DNA of 64,000 bases from Streptomyces sp. NRRL B-1140 (GCF_001280065.1 NZ_LGEA01000136.1:62001-126000), one strand, 5' to 3'. Shown: positions 48,291 through 56,894, counted from the stretch's first letter. Translations and numbers: made by a program. Notes: generated from the letters alone by a model not told the origin.

Positions 48291-49415
48291 GTGACTGAGA
48301 TCGAGATCGGGCGCGGCAAGCGCGGCCGCCGGGCGTACGCCTTCGACGACATCGCCGTCGTCCCCAGCCGCCGTACGCGGGACCCGAAGGAGGTCTCGAT
48401 CGCCTGGCAGATCGACGCCTACCGCTTCGAGCTGCCCTTCCTGGCCGCCCCCATGGACTCGGTCGTCTCCCCGGCCACCGCCATCCGCATCGGCGAGCTC
48501 GGCGGCCTCGGCGTGCTGAACCTCGAAGGCCTGTGGACGCGCTACGAGGACCCGCAGCCGCTGCTCGACGAGATCACCGGTCTCGACGCGGAGACCGCGA
48601 CCCGCCGTCTGCAGGAGATCTACGCGGCCCCCATCAAGGAGGAGCTGATCGGGCAGCGCATCAAGGAGGTGCGCGACTCCGGCGTCGTCACCGCCGCCGC
48701 GCTCTCCCCGCAGCGCACCGCCCAGTTCTCCAAGGCCGTCGTGGACGCGGGCGTGGACATCTTCGTCATCCGCGGTACGACGGTCTCCGCGGAGCACGTC
48801 TCCGGCGCGCACGAGCCGCTGAACCTGAAGCAGTTCATCTACGAGCTGGACGTCCCGGTGATCGTCGGCGGCTGCGCCACGTACACGGCGGCCCTGCACC
48901 TGATGCGCACCGGCGCGGCCGGTGTCCTGGTCGGCTTCGGTGGCGGCGCGGCGCACACCACGCGCAACGTGCTCGGCATCCAGGTCCCCATGGCGACGGC
49001 GGTCGCCGACGTGGCCGCGGCGCGCCGTGACTACATGGACGAGTCGGGCGGCCGGTACGTGCACGTGATCGCCGACGGTGGTGTCGGCTGGTCCGGCGAC
49101 CTGCCCAAGGCGATCGCCTGTGGCGCGGACTCGGTGATGATGGGCTCCCCGCTGGCCCGTGCGACCGACGGCCCGGGCAAGGGCCACCACTGGGGCATGG
49201 AGGCGGTGAACGAGGAGCTGCCGCGCGGAAAGAAGGTCGCCCTCGGCACGGTCGGCACCCTGGAGGAGATCCTCACGGGCCCGTCCCACACCCCCGACGG
49301 CTCGATGAACCTCTTCGGAGCCCTGCGCCGCGCCATGTCCACGACCGGTTACAGCGAGCTCAAGGAGTTCCAGCGCGTAGAGGTGACGGTGGCGGACTCG
49401 CAGCACCGGCGGTAG
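48291..49415 (+). CDS. guaB3: IMP dehydrogenase-related protein GuaB3
   Basis: 374 aa. It shares the IMPDH barrel (MTEIEIGRGKRGRRAYAFDD; APMDSVVSPATAIRIGELGG; VIADGGVGWSGDLPKAIACG) but has no CBS domains. At the place of the GSICTTR loop it reads GGGAAHTTR, so the catalytic Cys is His (residue 222); canonical IMPDH activity is therefore doubtful. Actinobacteria regularly carry this gene next to guaB. GTG start with AGGGAAAGGCC upstream. Exact role unknown. Confidence 0.88.
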   Translation: MTEIEIGRGKRGRRAYAFDDIAVVPSRRTRDPKEVSIAWQIDAYRFELPFLAAPMDSVVSPATAIRIGELGGLGVLNLEGLWTRYEDPQPLLDEITGLDAETATRRLQEIYAAPIKEELIGQRIKEVRDSGVVTAAALSPQRTAQFSKAVVDAGVDIFVIRGTTVSAEHVSGAHEPLNLKQFIYELDVPVIVGGCATYTAALHLMRTGAAGVLVGFGGGAAHTTRNVLGIQVPMATAVADVAAARRDYMDESGGRYVHVIADGGVGWSGDLPKAIACGADSVMMGSPLARATDGPGKGHHWGMEAVNEELPRGKKVALGTVGTLEEILTGPSHTPDGSMNLFGALRRAMSTTGYSELKEFQRVEVTVADSQHRR

Positions 49416-49430
49416 TCCGCTCAGCTTGAG

Positions 49431-49467
49431 AAGGGCCTGGTCACTCGGGGGAGTGGCTGGGCCCTTT
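49431..49467 (+). terminator. Terminator after guaB3
   Basis: AAGGGCC...GGCCCTT with partly paired inner CACTC/GAGTG around GGGG, followed by TTCGC. It starts 15 nt after the stop. Confidence 0.7.
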
Positions 49468-49703
49468 CGCATGCCCAAGTGGGCGTGAAGGGGCGCGTGT
49501 TGCCGTTGGAGGGCGCACGGTTGCTTTCGGCCGTTCGGCCCCGTTGAGGGTGGTTTCGAGGCGCTAGTGTCCTTGATCGGCGCCCAGGGTTCTTCTGGGT
49601 GCCCCCTTCCAAGGACATGGTCCGGACCCCGCCCTCGGGGCCCGGCCCGATTCCGACGTGCCGTCTACCGGGTCAATGGGCGGTGTCGTGGAAGGGGGCG
49701 CCC
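49468..49703. other. Gap with possible promoter and structured leader
   Basis: Non-coding stretch after the guaB3 terminator. TAGTGT at 49566-49571 looks like a -10, with GTTGAG/TTGAGG at 49544-49550 as a poorly spaced -35. From 49585 an inverted repeat (GCGCCCAGGG...CTGGGTGC) and other GC pairings would give a structured RNA leading to the small peptide gene at 49704. No conserved gene is seen. Confidence 0.45.
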
Positions 49704-49799
49704 ATGGGACGCCACCGCAAGCCCACCCGCTGGGACCGACTCCGTCTTCGGATGGTGCAGTGCCGGAGGAGGTGGATCTTGCGGATTTTCGGATGGTGA
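49704..49799 (+). CDS. 31-aa strongly basic peptide
   Basis: Reads MGRHRKPTRWDRLRLRMVQC and then RRRWILRIFGW: about one third Arg/Lys with three Trp. GAAGGGGG at 49691-49698 is a good ribosome-binding site, 5 nt before the ATG. The final codons TTC GGA TGG TGA coincide with the first bases of the repeat unit that follows; the same string TTCGGATGGTG occurs three times nearby (about 49747, 49788 and 49889). It may be a real small protein, a leader peptide, or chance; no homologue can be named. Confidence 0.4.
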   Translation: MGRHRKPTRWDRLRLRMVQCRRRWILRIFGW

Positions 49800-49887
49800 G
49801 CGGCCGCCCCCACGAAGACTAGGGGCGGACACTCCGTGATCCATCCAGGAGCCTGCCGCAGTGGCCACTGCGGTGGGCTCCACCTTG
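49788..49887 (+). repeat. Tandem structured repeat, unit 1
   Basis: About 100 bp. It can fold as an outer helix GGATGG (49791-49796) with CCATCC (49841-49846), enclosing a hairpin CCGCCCC (49804-49810) with GGGGCGG (49822-49828), followed by a second hairpin GGAGCC...GGCTCC (49848-49881) whose core is the palindrome CCGCAGTGGCCACTGCGG. A 44-nt block (49819-49862) is identical in unit 2. Confidence 0.75.
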
Positions 49888-49888
49888 T

Positions 49889-49983
49889 TTCGGATGGTGA
49901 GCGGCCCCCAAGAAGCCTAGGGGCGGACACTCCGTGATCCATCCAGGAGCCTGCCGCAGTACCCCCTGCGGTGGGCCCCACCT
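49889..49983 (+). repeat. Tandem structured repeat, unit 2
   Basis: Second unit, core offset 98 bp. Same plan: GGATGG (49892-49897) with CCATCC (49939-49944), GCCCC (49904-49908) with GGGGC (49920-49924), and CCGCAG (49954-49959) with CTGCGG (49966-49971). Loops and inner bases differ from unit 1 (TACCCC instead of the TGGCCA part) while the pairing is kept. No gene; possible RNA element. Confidence 0.75.
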
Positions 49984-50057
49984 GTGTCCGTAAGGTACCC
50001 GCGCCGCGTGCCTCATGCCACCAGCCGCCTGGGCTCACGCACCCCGTGCGCCCCCTT

Positions 50058-51266
50058 TCACAACCGATGCGCCGCCCCCGTGGGCGCCGCCCCGCGCGTG
50101 TCGAGCAGCAGCTGGGCCTTCACCGACAGGCCCTGGAGGTCGTACGTGCGGTGCTGCTGGAGGAGGATGGTCAGGTCCGCGTCGGCCGCTGCCTCGTAGA
50201 GGGAGTCGGCGCGGGGGACCGGGTGGTCGAGGACGCTCCAGGCCGGGACGTAGGGGTCGTGGTAGCTGACTGCCGCGCCCAGCTCCCTCAGGCGCAGGGC
50301 GATCTCCCGTGCCGGGGTGCCCTGGAGGTCGGCGAGGTCGGGCTTGTACGTGACGCCGAGCAGGAGCACGCGCGCGCCCCGGGCCGACTTGCCGTGCTCG
50401 TTGAGGAGCGTGGCGGCGCGCTGGACGACGTAGCCGGGCATGCGGTCGTTGACCTGCCGGGCCAGTTCCACCATGCGCAGTCCGCGGCCGCCGGGAGCGG
50501 TCATGTCCTGGGGGACGGAGTGGCCGCCGACGCCGGGGCCCGGGCGGAAGGCCTGGAAGCCGAACGGCTTGGTCTCCGCGCAGCGCACGACGTCCCAGAG
50601 GTCGACGCCCAGGTCGTTGCAGAGGACGGCCATCTCGTTCACGAGGGCGATGTTCACGTGCCGGTAGTTGGTCTCCAGCAGGTACACGGTCTCCGCCTCG
50701 CGCAGTCCACGCGCGCGTACCACCTTGTCGGTCAGCCGTCCGTAGAAGGCGGCGGCCGACTCGGTGCAGGCCGGGGTGAGGCCGCCGATGACCTTGGGTG
50801 TCGTTGCGGGCGTGGCGTCGCGGTTGCCGGGGTCGACGCGGCTGGGGGAGTACGCGAGGTGGAAGTCGCGGCCCGCGCGCAGACCGGAGCCCTCTTCGAG
50901 AAGCGGCCGCAGGAAGGTCTCCGTCGTCCCCGGGTGCACCGGTGACTCAAGGATCACCGTGGTGTGCGGGCGCAGGTGGCCGGCCAGAGTGCGGGCGGCC
51001 GCTTCCAGCTGGCTCAGATCCGGCCCGCCGTCCGCACCGGGCGGGGTCGGCGCGCAGATGACCGCGGTGCGCACCCGGCCGAGCTCGGCCGGGTCCGTGG
51101 CCGGCCGGAAGCCCCCCGAGAGCATCCGGCGCAGCTCGGCGGGGCTGAGCGAGCCCGTCTCGGGTCCGGTCCGGTAGCCGAGGGTGGGGATGCCGGCGGC
51201 GACGGCGGCCTGGGCCAGGGGCAGGCCGTACGGTCCGAGTCCGATGACGGCGAGGTCTGCGGGCAT
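50058..51266 (-). CDS. Nucleotide-sugar dehydrogenase-like protein without catalytic Cys
   Basis: 402 aa, UDP-glucose/UDP-ManNAc dehydrogenase family. Rossmann start ADLAVIGLGPYGLPLAQAAV (normally GLGYVGLP), central helix region ETNYRHVNIALVNEMAVLCN and C-terminal domain VLLLGVTYKPDLADLQGTPA. The motif normally GGHCIPxDP reads GVGGHSVPQDM, with Ser250 for the nucleophile Cys, and the usual SPER is SPSR (YSPSRVDPGN), losing the catalytic Glu. A normal four-electron oxidation is therefore unlikely. No glycosyl genes adjoin. Divergent from glpD. Confidence 0.85.
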   Translation of the reverse strand: MPADLAVIGLGPYGLPLAQAAVAAGIPTLGYRTGPETGSLSPAELRRMLSGGFRPATDPAELGRVRTAVICAPTPPGADGGPDLSQLEAAARTLAGHLRPHTTVILESPVHPGTTETFLRPLLEEGSGLRAGRDFHLAYSPSRVDPGNRDATPATTPKVIGGLTPACTESAAAFYGRLTDKVVRARGLREAETVYLLETNYRHVNIALVNEMAVLCNDLGVDLWDVVRCAETKPFGFQAFRPGPGVGGHSVPQDMTAPGGRGLRMVELARQVNDRMPGYVVQRAATLLNEHGKSARGARVLLLGVTYKPDLADLQGTPAREIALRLRELGAAVSYHDPYVPAWSVLDHPVPRADSLYEAAADADLTILLQQHRTYDLQGLSVKAQLLLDTRGAAPTGAAHRL

Positions 51267-51312
51267 GCGGCCGTCCTTCCCGATAGCCGAAGTGGGACAG
51301 GTGCGCAAGCCC

Positions 51313-51321
51313 TGTGGACAG
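51313..51321 (-). promoter_or_regulatory. DnaA-box-like 9-mer
   Basis: TGTGGACAG on the + strand, i.e. CTGTCCACA on the other, fits the relaxed Streptomyces DnaA box (T/C)(T/C)(G/A/C)TCCACA. It lies 47 bp before the start of the dehydrogenase-like gene. Confidence 0.35.
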
Positions 51322-51408
51322 GATGGGCGAGCGCAATGTCAGACTAGGAGTAAATATGACCGATATGCGGGATTGTCCGGCCGAGTTTCGGTGAGTGTTC
51401 CGTGAGCG

Positions 51409-51417
51409 TTGTCCACA
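51409..51417 (+). promoter_or_regulatory. DnaA-box consensus 9-mer
   Basis: TTGTCCACA, the exact preferred Streptomyces DnaA box, in the intergenic region upstream of glpD and opposite in orientation to the box at 51313. Two boxes 88 bp apart may be regulatory, or one of many scattered boxes. Confidence 0.45.
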
Positions 51418-51535
51418 GGCTCCGGGCCCGTGGTGGCTGAAGTCGGGCAACCCGGTCAGAATCTTGGGCAGGGGGATACGGACGGGGCCACGCCCGACGG
51501 GTGCGGCCGGCGCGACCGACGAGCGGGAGGCAGCG

Positions 51536-53242
51536 GTGAGGACAGCGACACTCGGACCGGCGCAGCGCGCCGAGTCACTCGCATCCATGGCCGAGCGCGA
51601 GCTGGACGTGCTGGTGGTGGGCGCGGGTGTGGTGGGTGCGGGCACCGCGCTCGACGCGGTGACTCGGGGTCTTTCCACGGGTCTGGTCGAGGCGCGTGAC
51701 TGGGCGTCCGGCACCTCCAGCAGGTCCAGCAAACTCATCCACGGCGGCCTGCGCTATCTGGAGATGCTCGACTTCGCCCTCGTCCGCGAGGCGCTGAAGG
51801 AACGCGGACTTCTGCTGGAGCGGCTCGCCCCGCACCTGGTGAAACCCGTGCCGTTCCTGTACCCGTTGCAGCACAAGGGCTGGGAGCGGCTGTACGCAGG
51901 TTCGGGCGTCGCCATGTACGACGCGATGTCCATGGCCAAGGGGCACGGCCGGGGACTCCCGATGCACCGCCACCTGACGCGCTCTCACGCCCTGCGCGTG
52001 GCCCCCTGCTTGAAGAAGGACGCACTGGTCGGAGCGCTGCAGTACTACGACGCCCAGATGGACGACGCCCGGTACGTGACGAATCTGGTGCGCACGGCCG
52101 TGGCTTACGGTGCGAAGGCCGCCAACCGCGCGCGGGTGACGGGCTTCCTGCGCGAGGGCGAGCGGGTCGTCGGTGCGAGGGTGCAGGACGTCGAAGGGGG
52201 CGGCGAGTACGAGATCCGCGCCAAGCAGGTCGTCAACGCCACCGGTGTGTGGACGGACGACACCCAGGCCATGGTGGGGGAGCGGGGCCAGTTCCACGTC
52301 CGGGCGTCCAAGGGCATCCACCTGGTCGTGCCGCGCGACCGGATCCACTCCACGACCGGGCTGATCCTGCGCACGGAGAAGTCCGTGCTGTTCGTGATCC
52401 CCTGGGGCCGGCACTGGATCGTCGGCACCACGGACACCGACTGGGACCTCGACAAGGCCCACCCGGCCGCGTCCAGCGCGGACATCGACTACCTGCTGGA
52501 ACATGTGAACTCGGTGCTGGCGGTGCCGCTCACCAGGGACGACGTCCAGGGCGTGTACGCGGGCCTGCGGCCACTGCTCGCGGGGGAGTCGGACGCCACC
52601 AGCAAGCTGTCGCGCGAGCACACGGTGGCGCATCCGGTGCCGGGGCTGGTCGTCGTGGCGGGCGGCAAGTACACGACGTACCGGGTGATGGCCAAGGACG
52701 CGGTGGACGCGGCGGTGCACGGGCTCGACATGCGCGTCGCCGAGTGCGTCACGGAGGACGTGCCGCTGCTGGGCGCGGAGGGCTACCGGGCGCTGTGGAA
52801 CGCGCGGGCCCGGACAGCCGCCCGGACCGGACTGCACGTGGTGCGGGTCGAGCACCTGCTGAACCGCTACGGGACGATGACCGAGGAGCTCCTCCAGCTC
52901 ATCGCCGAGGACCCGTCGCTGGGGGAGCCCCTGGCCGCCGCCGACGACTATCTGCGCGCCGAGATCGTGTACGCGGCCTCCCACGAGGGGGCGCGGCACC
53001 TGGACGACGTACTGACCCGGCGCACGCGCATCTCGATCGAGACCTTCGACCGGGGCGCCCACAGCGCACGTGACGCCGCCGAGCTGATGGCGCCCGTGCT
53101 CGGCTGGGACGAGGGTCAGATCGAGCGCGAGGTCGAGCACTACCAGAAGCGGGTGGAGGCCGAGCGGGAATCGCAGCGGCAGCCGGACGACCTGACGGCG
53201 GACGCGGCGCGGCTGGGGGCGCCGGACATCGTTCCGTTGTGA
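51536..53242 (+). CDS. glpD: Glycerol-3-phosphate dehydrogenase (FAD)
   Basis: 568 aa. GlpD oxidises glycerol-3-phosphate to dihydroxyacetone phosphate at the membrane, passing electrons to quinone. FAD-binding GxGxxG in DVLVVGAGVVGAGTALDAVT, ARDWASGTSSRSSKLIHGGL, YYDAQMDDARYVTNLVRTAV and VVVAGGKYTTYRVMAKDAVD are family signatures; the C-terminal helical domain is at 400-530. GTG start with GGGAGGCAGCG upstream; longer upstream reading is not conserved. No glpF or glpK adjoins. Confidence 0.95.
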   Translation: MRTATLGPAQRAESLASMAERELDVLVVGAGVVGAGTALDAVTRGLSTGLVEARDWASGTSSRSSKLIHGGLRYLEMLDFALVREALKERGLLLERLAPHLVKPVPFLYPLQHKGWERLYAGSGVAMYDAMSMAKGHGRGLPMHRHLTRSHALRVAPCLKKDALVGALQYYDAQMDDARYVTNLVRTAVAYGAKAANRARVTGFLREGERVVGARVQDVEGGGEYEIRAKQVVNATGVWTDDTQAMVGERGQFHVRASKGIHLVVPRDRIHSTTGLILRTEKSVLFVIPWGRHWIVGTTDTDWDLDKAHPAASSADIDYLLEHVNSVLAVPLTRDDVQGVYAGLRPLLAGESDATSKLSREHTVAHPVPGLVVVAGGKYTTYRVMAKDAVDAAVHGLDMRVAECVTEDVPLLGAEGYRALWNARARTAARTGLHVVRVEHLLNRYGTMTEELLQLIAEDPSLGEPLAAADDYLRAEIVYAASHEGARHLDDVLTRRTRISIETFDRGAHSARDAAELMAPVLGWDEGQIEREVEHYQKRVEAERESQRQPDDLTADAARLGAPDIVPL

Positions 53243-53399
53243 TGCCGCGGGTGCGGCCGGGCCGTGCCCGGTGCGCGGGCCGGAGCGCGCCCAGCCGTTC
53301 CGGGTGTGGTCGGGCCGGTGCAGGGTGCGGTCGGCCGCCGGGTGAGGCCGGTCTGCGCCGGGCGAGGCCGGTCCGCGGTCTGTCGGGCCTGCCGGACAT

Positions 53400-53413
53400 C
53401 ACTCGAACGAGTG
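53400..53413. terminator. Palindrome between convergent glpD and hydrolase genes
   Basis: CACTCG-AA-CGAGTG with partly complementary flanks (CCGGACAT before, TCGGG after). In a convergent 207-bp gap it may serve as a bidirectional terminator. Confidence 0.35.
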
Positions 53414-53449
53414 TCGGGAAGTGGGATCTTCGCTCGGAACCCCGTCGTT

Positions 53450-54493
53450 CTACGAGGTGCGGGGGCAGAACTCGGCCGCGAGCAGCGTGGGTTCGAGACC
53501 GGGATCGGCTATCGCGTCGGTGTTCACGCGGAAGGTGAGGACACGCCGGCCGTCGACGGTGGCTGCGGTGCGCACGTAGCTGCCGGATATGTGCCCGTTG
53601 TGTCCCCACACCGTCGTGCCGCACGGAAGCTTCTCGGGGAAGAGCCCCATGCCGTACGCGCCGTGTGCGGCACGGGTGTCGAGCATCTCGCGCACCCGGT
53701 CCGACGGGAGCAGCCGACCGCCGAGCAGGGCGCCGTAGAAGCGGTCGAGGTCGGCGAGTGTGGTCACCAACTCGCCCGCGGCTCCGGCCACCCGGGGGTC
53801 GAGTTCGGTGACGTCGGTTCCGTCGACGGCGTAGGCACGGCCGTGCGGTGAGGGCAGCGAAGAGCGGGATCCGGGGAAGGAGGTGCCCGTCAGACGCAGC
53901 GGAGTGAGGATGCGGCGCTCGGCCTCGGTGGCGTACGAGTGGCCGGTGACCTGCTGGATGACCAGACCGAGCAGGACGTAGTTGGTGTTCGAGTAGGAGA
54001 AGCGGCCGCGTTCGGCCGGAGGGTGGGTGAGGGCGAGGTTCAGGGCCTGACGGGGTGTGACGGGTGCGGTCCCGCCGGTGTCCTGGGTGAAGTCACGCAG
54101 GCCGCTGGTGTGGGTGAGCAGGGAGCGCAGGGTCAGCGCGCGGCCGTCGTTGCCGGCTCCCCGCACCAGACCGGGCAGGTGCTGCTCCACCGTGTCGGAC
54201 ATGGACAGCCGGCGCTCGGCGGCCAGTTGCAGCACGACCGTCGCGATGAACGTCTTCGTGATGCTTCCGGCGCGGAAGTGGTCCGGCCGGGCGATTCCCC
54301 GACCGGCGGCGGCGTAGCGGACGGTGGTGCCCTCCTGGGCCAGCAGGGCCGCGGCCGGGGCCCTGCCCCGGGTCACCAGCTGGGGCAGGACCGCGTCCGT
54401 GGGCGGCATCGACAGGGCCGACGAGTCGGCCGGGGGCAGACCGAACAGGGCGGCGGCCACCGGCAGGGCCAGCAATGTCCGGATCGGCGGCAT
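53450..54493 (-). CDS. Serine hydrolase, beta-lactamase/DD-peptidase class C fold
   Basis: 347 aa with signal peptide (PPIRTLLALPVAAALFGLPP). Active-site motifs: SxxK in FRAGSITKTFIATVVLQLAA, YxN in RFSYSNTNYVLLGLVIQQVT, and HxG in TVWGHNGHISGSYVRT. It may be a D-alanyl-D-alanine carboxypeptidase or esterase acting outside the membrane; beta-lactam resistance should not be assumed. GGAGGAGCCCGT precedes the ATG. Divergent from the first kinase gene. Confidence 0.9.
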   Translation of the reverse strand: MPPIRTLLALPVAAALFGLPPADSSALSMPPTDAVLPQLVTRGRAPAAALLAQEGTTVRYAAAGRGIARPDHFRAGSITKTFIATVVLQLAAERRLSMSDTVEQHLPGLVRGAGNDGRALTLRSLLTHTSGLRDFTQDTGGTAPVTPRQALNLALTHPPAERGRFSYSNTNYVLLGLVIQQVTGHSYATEAERRILTPLRLTGTSFPGSRSSLPSPHGRAYAVDGTDVTELDPRVAGAAGELVTTLADLDRFYGALLGGRLLPSDRVREMLDTRAAHGAYGMGLFPEKLPCGTTVWGHNGHISGSYVRTAATVDGRRVLTFRVNTDAIADPGLEPTLLAAEFCPRTS

Positions 54494-54652
54494 ACGGGCT
54501 CCTCCCTGGTCGGAGCCCATCATGCAAGGCGGCGCGGCGCCTGCCGCACCCGGGTTCCCGGGGGGTGGGGCCGCCGGCGCCCGCCAGGGGCCCCCTGGGC
54601 ACCGGGCACTTGTCGGGTGAGAGACAATGGAGGCTCTGTCAGGGCGGGTTGT

Positions 54653-56740
54653 ATGAGGGGACGCATGTCGGAGGCGGAGCGGGCGGGCACATCTCGTCAG
54701 GACACTCGTCAGGACAACAGGGAGCGTCTCCTCGCGGGGCGTTACCGGCTGGGCAAAGTGCTCGGCCGCGGCGGCATGGGCACGGTGTGGCGGGCCCAGG
54801 ACGAGACCCTCGGGCGGACGGTCGCCGTCAAGGAGCTGCGGTTCCCGTCGAACATCGACGAGGAGGAGAAGCGGCGGCTGATCACGCGGACGCTGCGCGA
54901 GGCCAAGGCGATCGCGCGGATCCGCAACAACAGCGCCGTGACGGTCTTCGACGTGGTCCAGGAGGACGACCGGCCCTGGATCGTCATGGAACTCGTCGAG
55001 GGCAAGTCGCTCGCCGAGGTCATCCGGGAGGACGGTCTCCTCGAGCCGAAGCGTGCCGCGGAGGTCGGGCTCGCCGTCCTCGACGTGCTGCGCTCCGCCC
55101 ACCGCGAGGGCATCCTGCACCGCGACGTGAAGCCGTCGAACGTGCTGATCGCCGAGGACGGCCGGGTCGTGCTCACCGACTTCGGCATCGCCCAGGTCGA
55201 GGGCGACCCGTCCATCACCTCGACCGGCATGCTCGTCGGCGCGCCCTCCTACATCTCCCCGGAGCGGGCGCGCGGGCACAAGCCGGGTCCGGCGGCCGAC
55301 CTCTGGTCGCTCGGCGGGCTGCTGTACGCGGCGGTGGAGGGCGCGCCGCCGTACGACAAGGGGTCGGCCATAGCGACTCTCACGGCCGTGATGACCGAGC
55401 CGCTGGAGGAACCGAAGAACGCCGGTCCGCTGAAGGACGTCATCCACGGGCTGCTCACCAAGGACCCCGCGCAGCGGCTCGACGACGCGGGCGCCCGGGC
55501 GATGCTGAACGCGGTCCTGCACGCGCCGGCGACGGCCGAGCCGGAGCCGATGGACGCGACGAAGGTCGTGCCGCTGCCCGCGCAGCCGGACAGGTCCTCG
55601 CGCAAGGGGAGTTCGAAGGGGGCGGCGGGCAAGCGCGGTGAGGAGGCCGGGGAGCGGCTGCGCGGTGCACTGCGTTCCGTGCGCAAGGCCGCGGGATCAG
55701 CGGCCGCGGGATCGGCGGCGGCTTCCGCCAAGTCGGCTTCCGCCCAGTCGGCTTCCGCCGAGCCGGTGACCGCCAAGTCGGCTTCAGCCGAGTCCCGTGC
55801 CGACGAAGCCGCCGCCGCGAAGGCGACGGGTACGGCCTCCTCCGCGTCGGGCGGCGGCGCGGGGCGGGCCGGGACCGCGGGTGCCGCTGAGCGGAACGCG
55901 CCGGAGTCGAAGACGGCCTCCGGGGGGCGGAGTTCGGGATGGCCCGTGGTTCCGCCGCCGGACCTGCCGCCGAGGCCGGTGCCCCGTGCGCCGATCACCG
56001 ACGTGGTGCCGCGGCGGACCCTGTTGATCATCGCGGTGGTCGTGGTGCTCGCCGTGATCGGCACCGTGCTCACCATCGTGTTCACCGGGGACGACAAGGG
56101 CTCGAAGGGTGCCTCCGGCGAGGGCGGCGGGAAGACCGCCGCCACGGCGGCGTCGAACAGCGCGGACACCAAGGGCGACGAGAGCGACGGCACGGGCACG
56201 GACGGCACGGAGGACGAGGAGGTGCCGTCCGCGGCCGCCTCGGACAGCAAGCCGGACGGCCGGGCGAGCGGCTCGTCGGACGAGGGCGGCTCCGGCGGGA
56301 AGGGCACCGCGGCGAAGTCGACTCACCAGGGCAAGCAGGGGTACTCGATCGGTCTGCCGAAGGGCTGGAAGTACCGGTCGTCGGGTGCGGCGGGCGACCG
56401 CTTCACCGGGCCCGACGGGCAGAAGCTGCTCATCGCCTGGACCTCCACGCCCAAGGGCGACCCGGTGGCGGACTGGAAGAACCAGGAACGCTACATGGTG
56501 CGCGCGCAGTACAAGAAGATCCGCATAGAGAAGGTGGACTACCGCGGCTGGAACACGGCCGACTGGGAGTTCACCTACGCCGAGGGCGGCACCGGGTACC
56601 GGACGATCGACCGGGGTTTCGTGGTCGACGACCGGCAGGGGTACGCGCTGATGTACACGGCGAAGGCGTCCGACTGGGACGGCGCGCTGCGCAAGGAGAC
56701 GTGGCGGACCCTGACGAAAACCTTCGAACCCAAGTCCTGA
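54653..56740 (+). CDS. Membrane Ser/Thr protein kinase 1 of 5
   Basis: 695 aa. Kinase domain about 27-290: GKVLGRGGMGTVWRAQDETL, beta3 Lys in TVAVKELRFP, HRDVKPSNVLI, LTDFGIAQVEGD, SYISPERARG. Then a low-complexity Ala/Ser-rich juxtamembrane stretch with SASA(Q/E)SA repeats, a membrane helix (LLIIAVVVVLAVIGTVLTIV, about 455-475) and an extracytoplasmic domain (560-695; YSIGLPKGWKYRSSGAAGD) shared with kinases 2 and 3. All catalytic residues are present. ATG 54653 or 54665 may be used. No PASTA repeats. Confidence 0.92.
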   Translation: MRGRMSEAERAGTSRQDTRQDNRERLLAGRYRLGKVLGRGGMGTVWRAQDETLGRTVAVKELRFPSNIDEEEKRRLITRTLREAKAIARIRNNSAVTVFDVVQEDDRPWIVMELVEGKSLAEVIREDGLLEPKRAAEVGLAVLDVLRSAHREGILHRDVKPSNVLIAEDGRVVLTDFGIAQVEGDPSITSTGMLVGAPSYISPERARGHKPGPAADLWSLGGLLYAAVEGAPPYDKGSAIATLTAVMTEPLEEPKNAGPLKDVIHGLLTKDPAQRLDDAGARAMLNAVLHAPATAEPEPMDATKVVPLPAQPDRSSRKGSSKGAAGKRGEEAGERLRGALRSVRKAAGSAAAGSAAASAKSASAQSASAEPVTAKSASAESRADEAAAAKATGTASSASGGGAGRAGTAGAAERNAPESKTASGGRSSGWPVVPPPDLPPRPVPRAPITDVVPRRTLLIIAVVVVLAVIGTVLTIVFTGDDKGSKGASGEGGGKTAATAASNSADTKGDESDGTGTDGTEDEEVPSAAASDSKPDGRASGSSDEGGSGGKGTAAKSTHQGKQGYSIGLPKGWKYRSSGAAGDRFTGPDGQKLLIAWTSTPKGDPVADWKNQERYMVRAQYKKIRIEKVDYRGWNTADWEFTYAEGGTGYRTIDRGFVVDDRQGYALMYTAKASDWDGALRKETWRTLTKTFEPKS

Positions 56741-56894
56741 GCATGAGGCCCCGGGCCTTTGGGGAGTGAGATCTGGGCATCCGCGCAATGCGGGTTGCCT
56801 GCGGCACGTATCGTAAATGTTTGCGGACCGTGCGCAGTCGGAGCGGACCGTGGGGCGAACGGATGTGACCGACCGGGCTGCCGGGGGAGGCAAC

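Noticed and set aside
49567..49839. 90-codon open frame in the gap after guaB3
   Set aside because: It crosses the hairpins, has no ribosome-binding site, and its Pro/Arg/Gly content matches random GC-rich sequence.
53450..54493. Antibiotic-resistance beta-lactamase
   Set aside because: The motifs fit the broad class C serine hydrolase/DD-peptidase group; nothing specific to resistance is seen.
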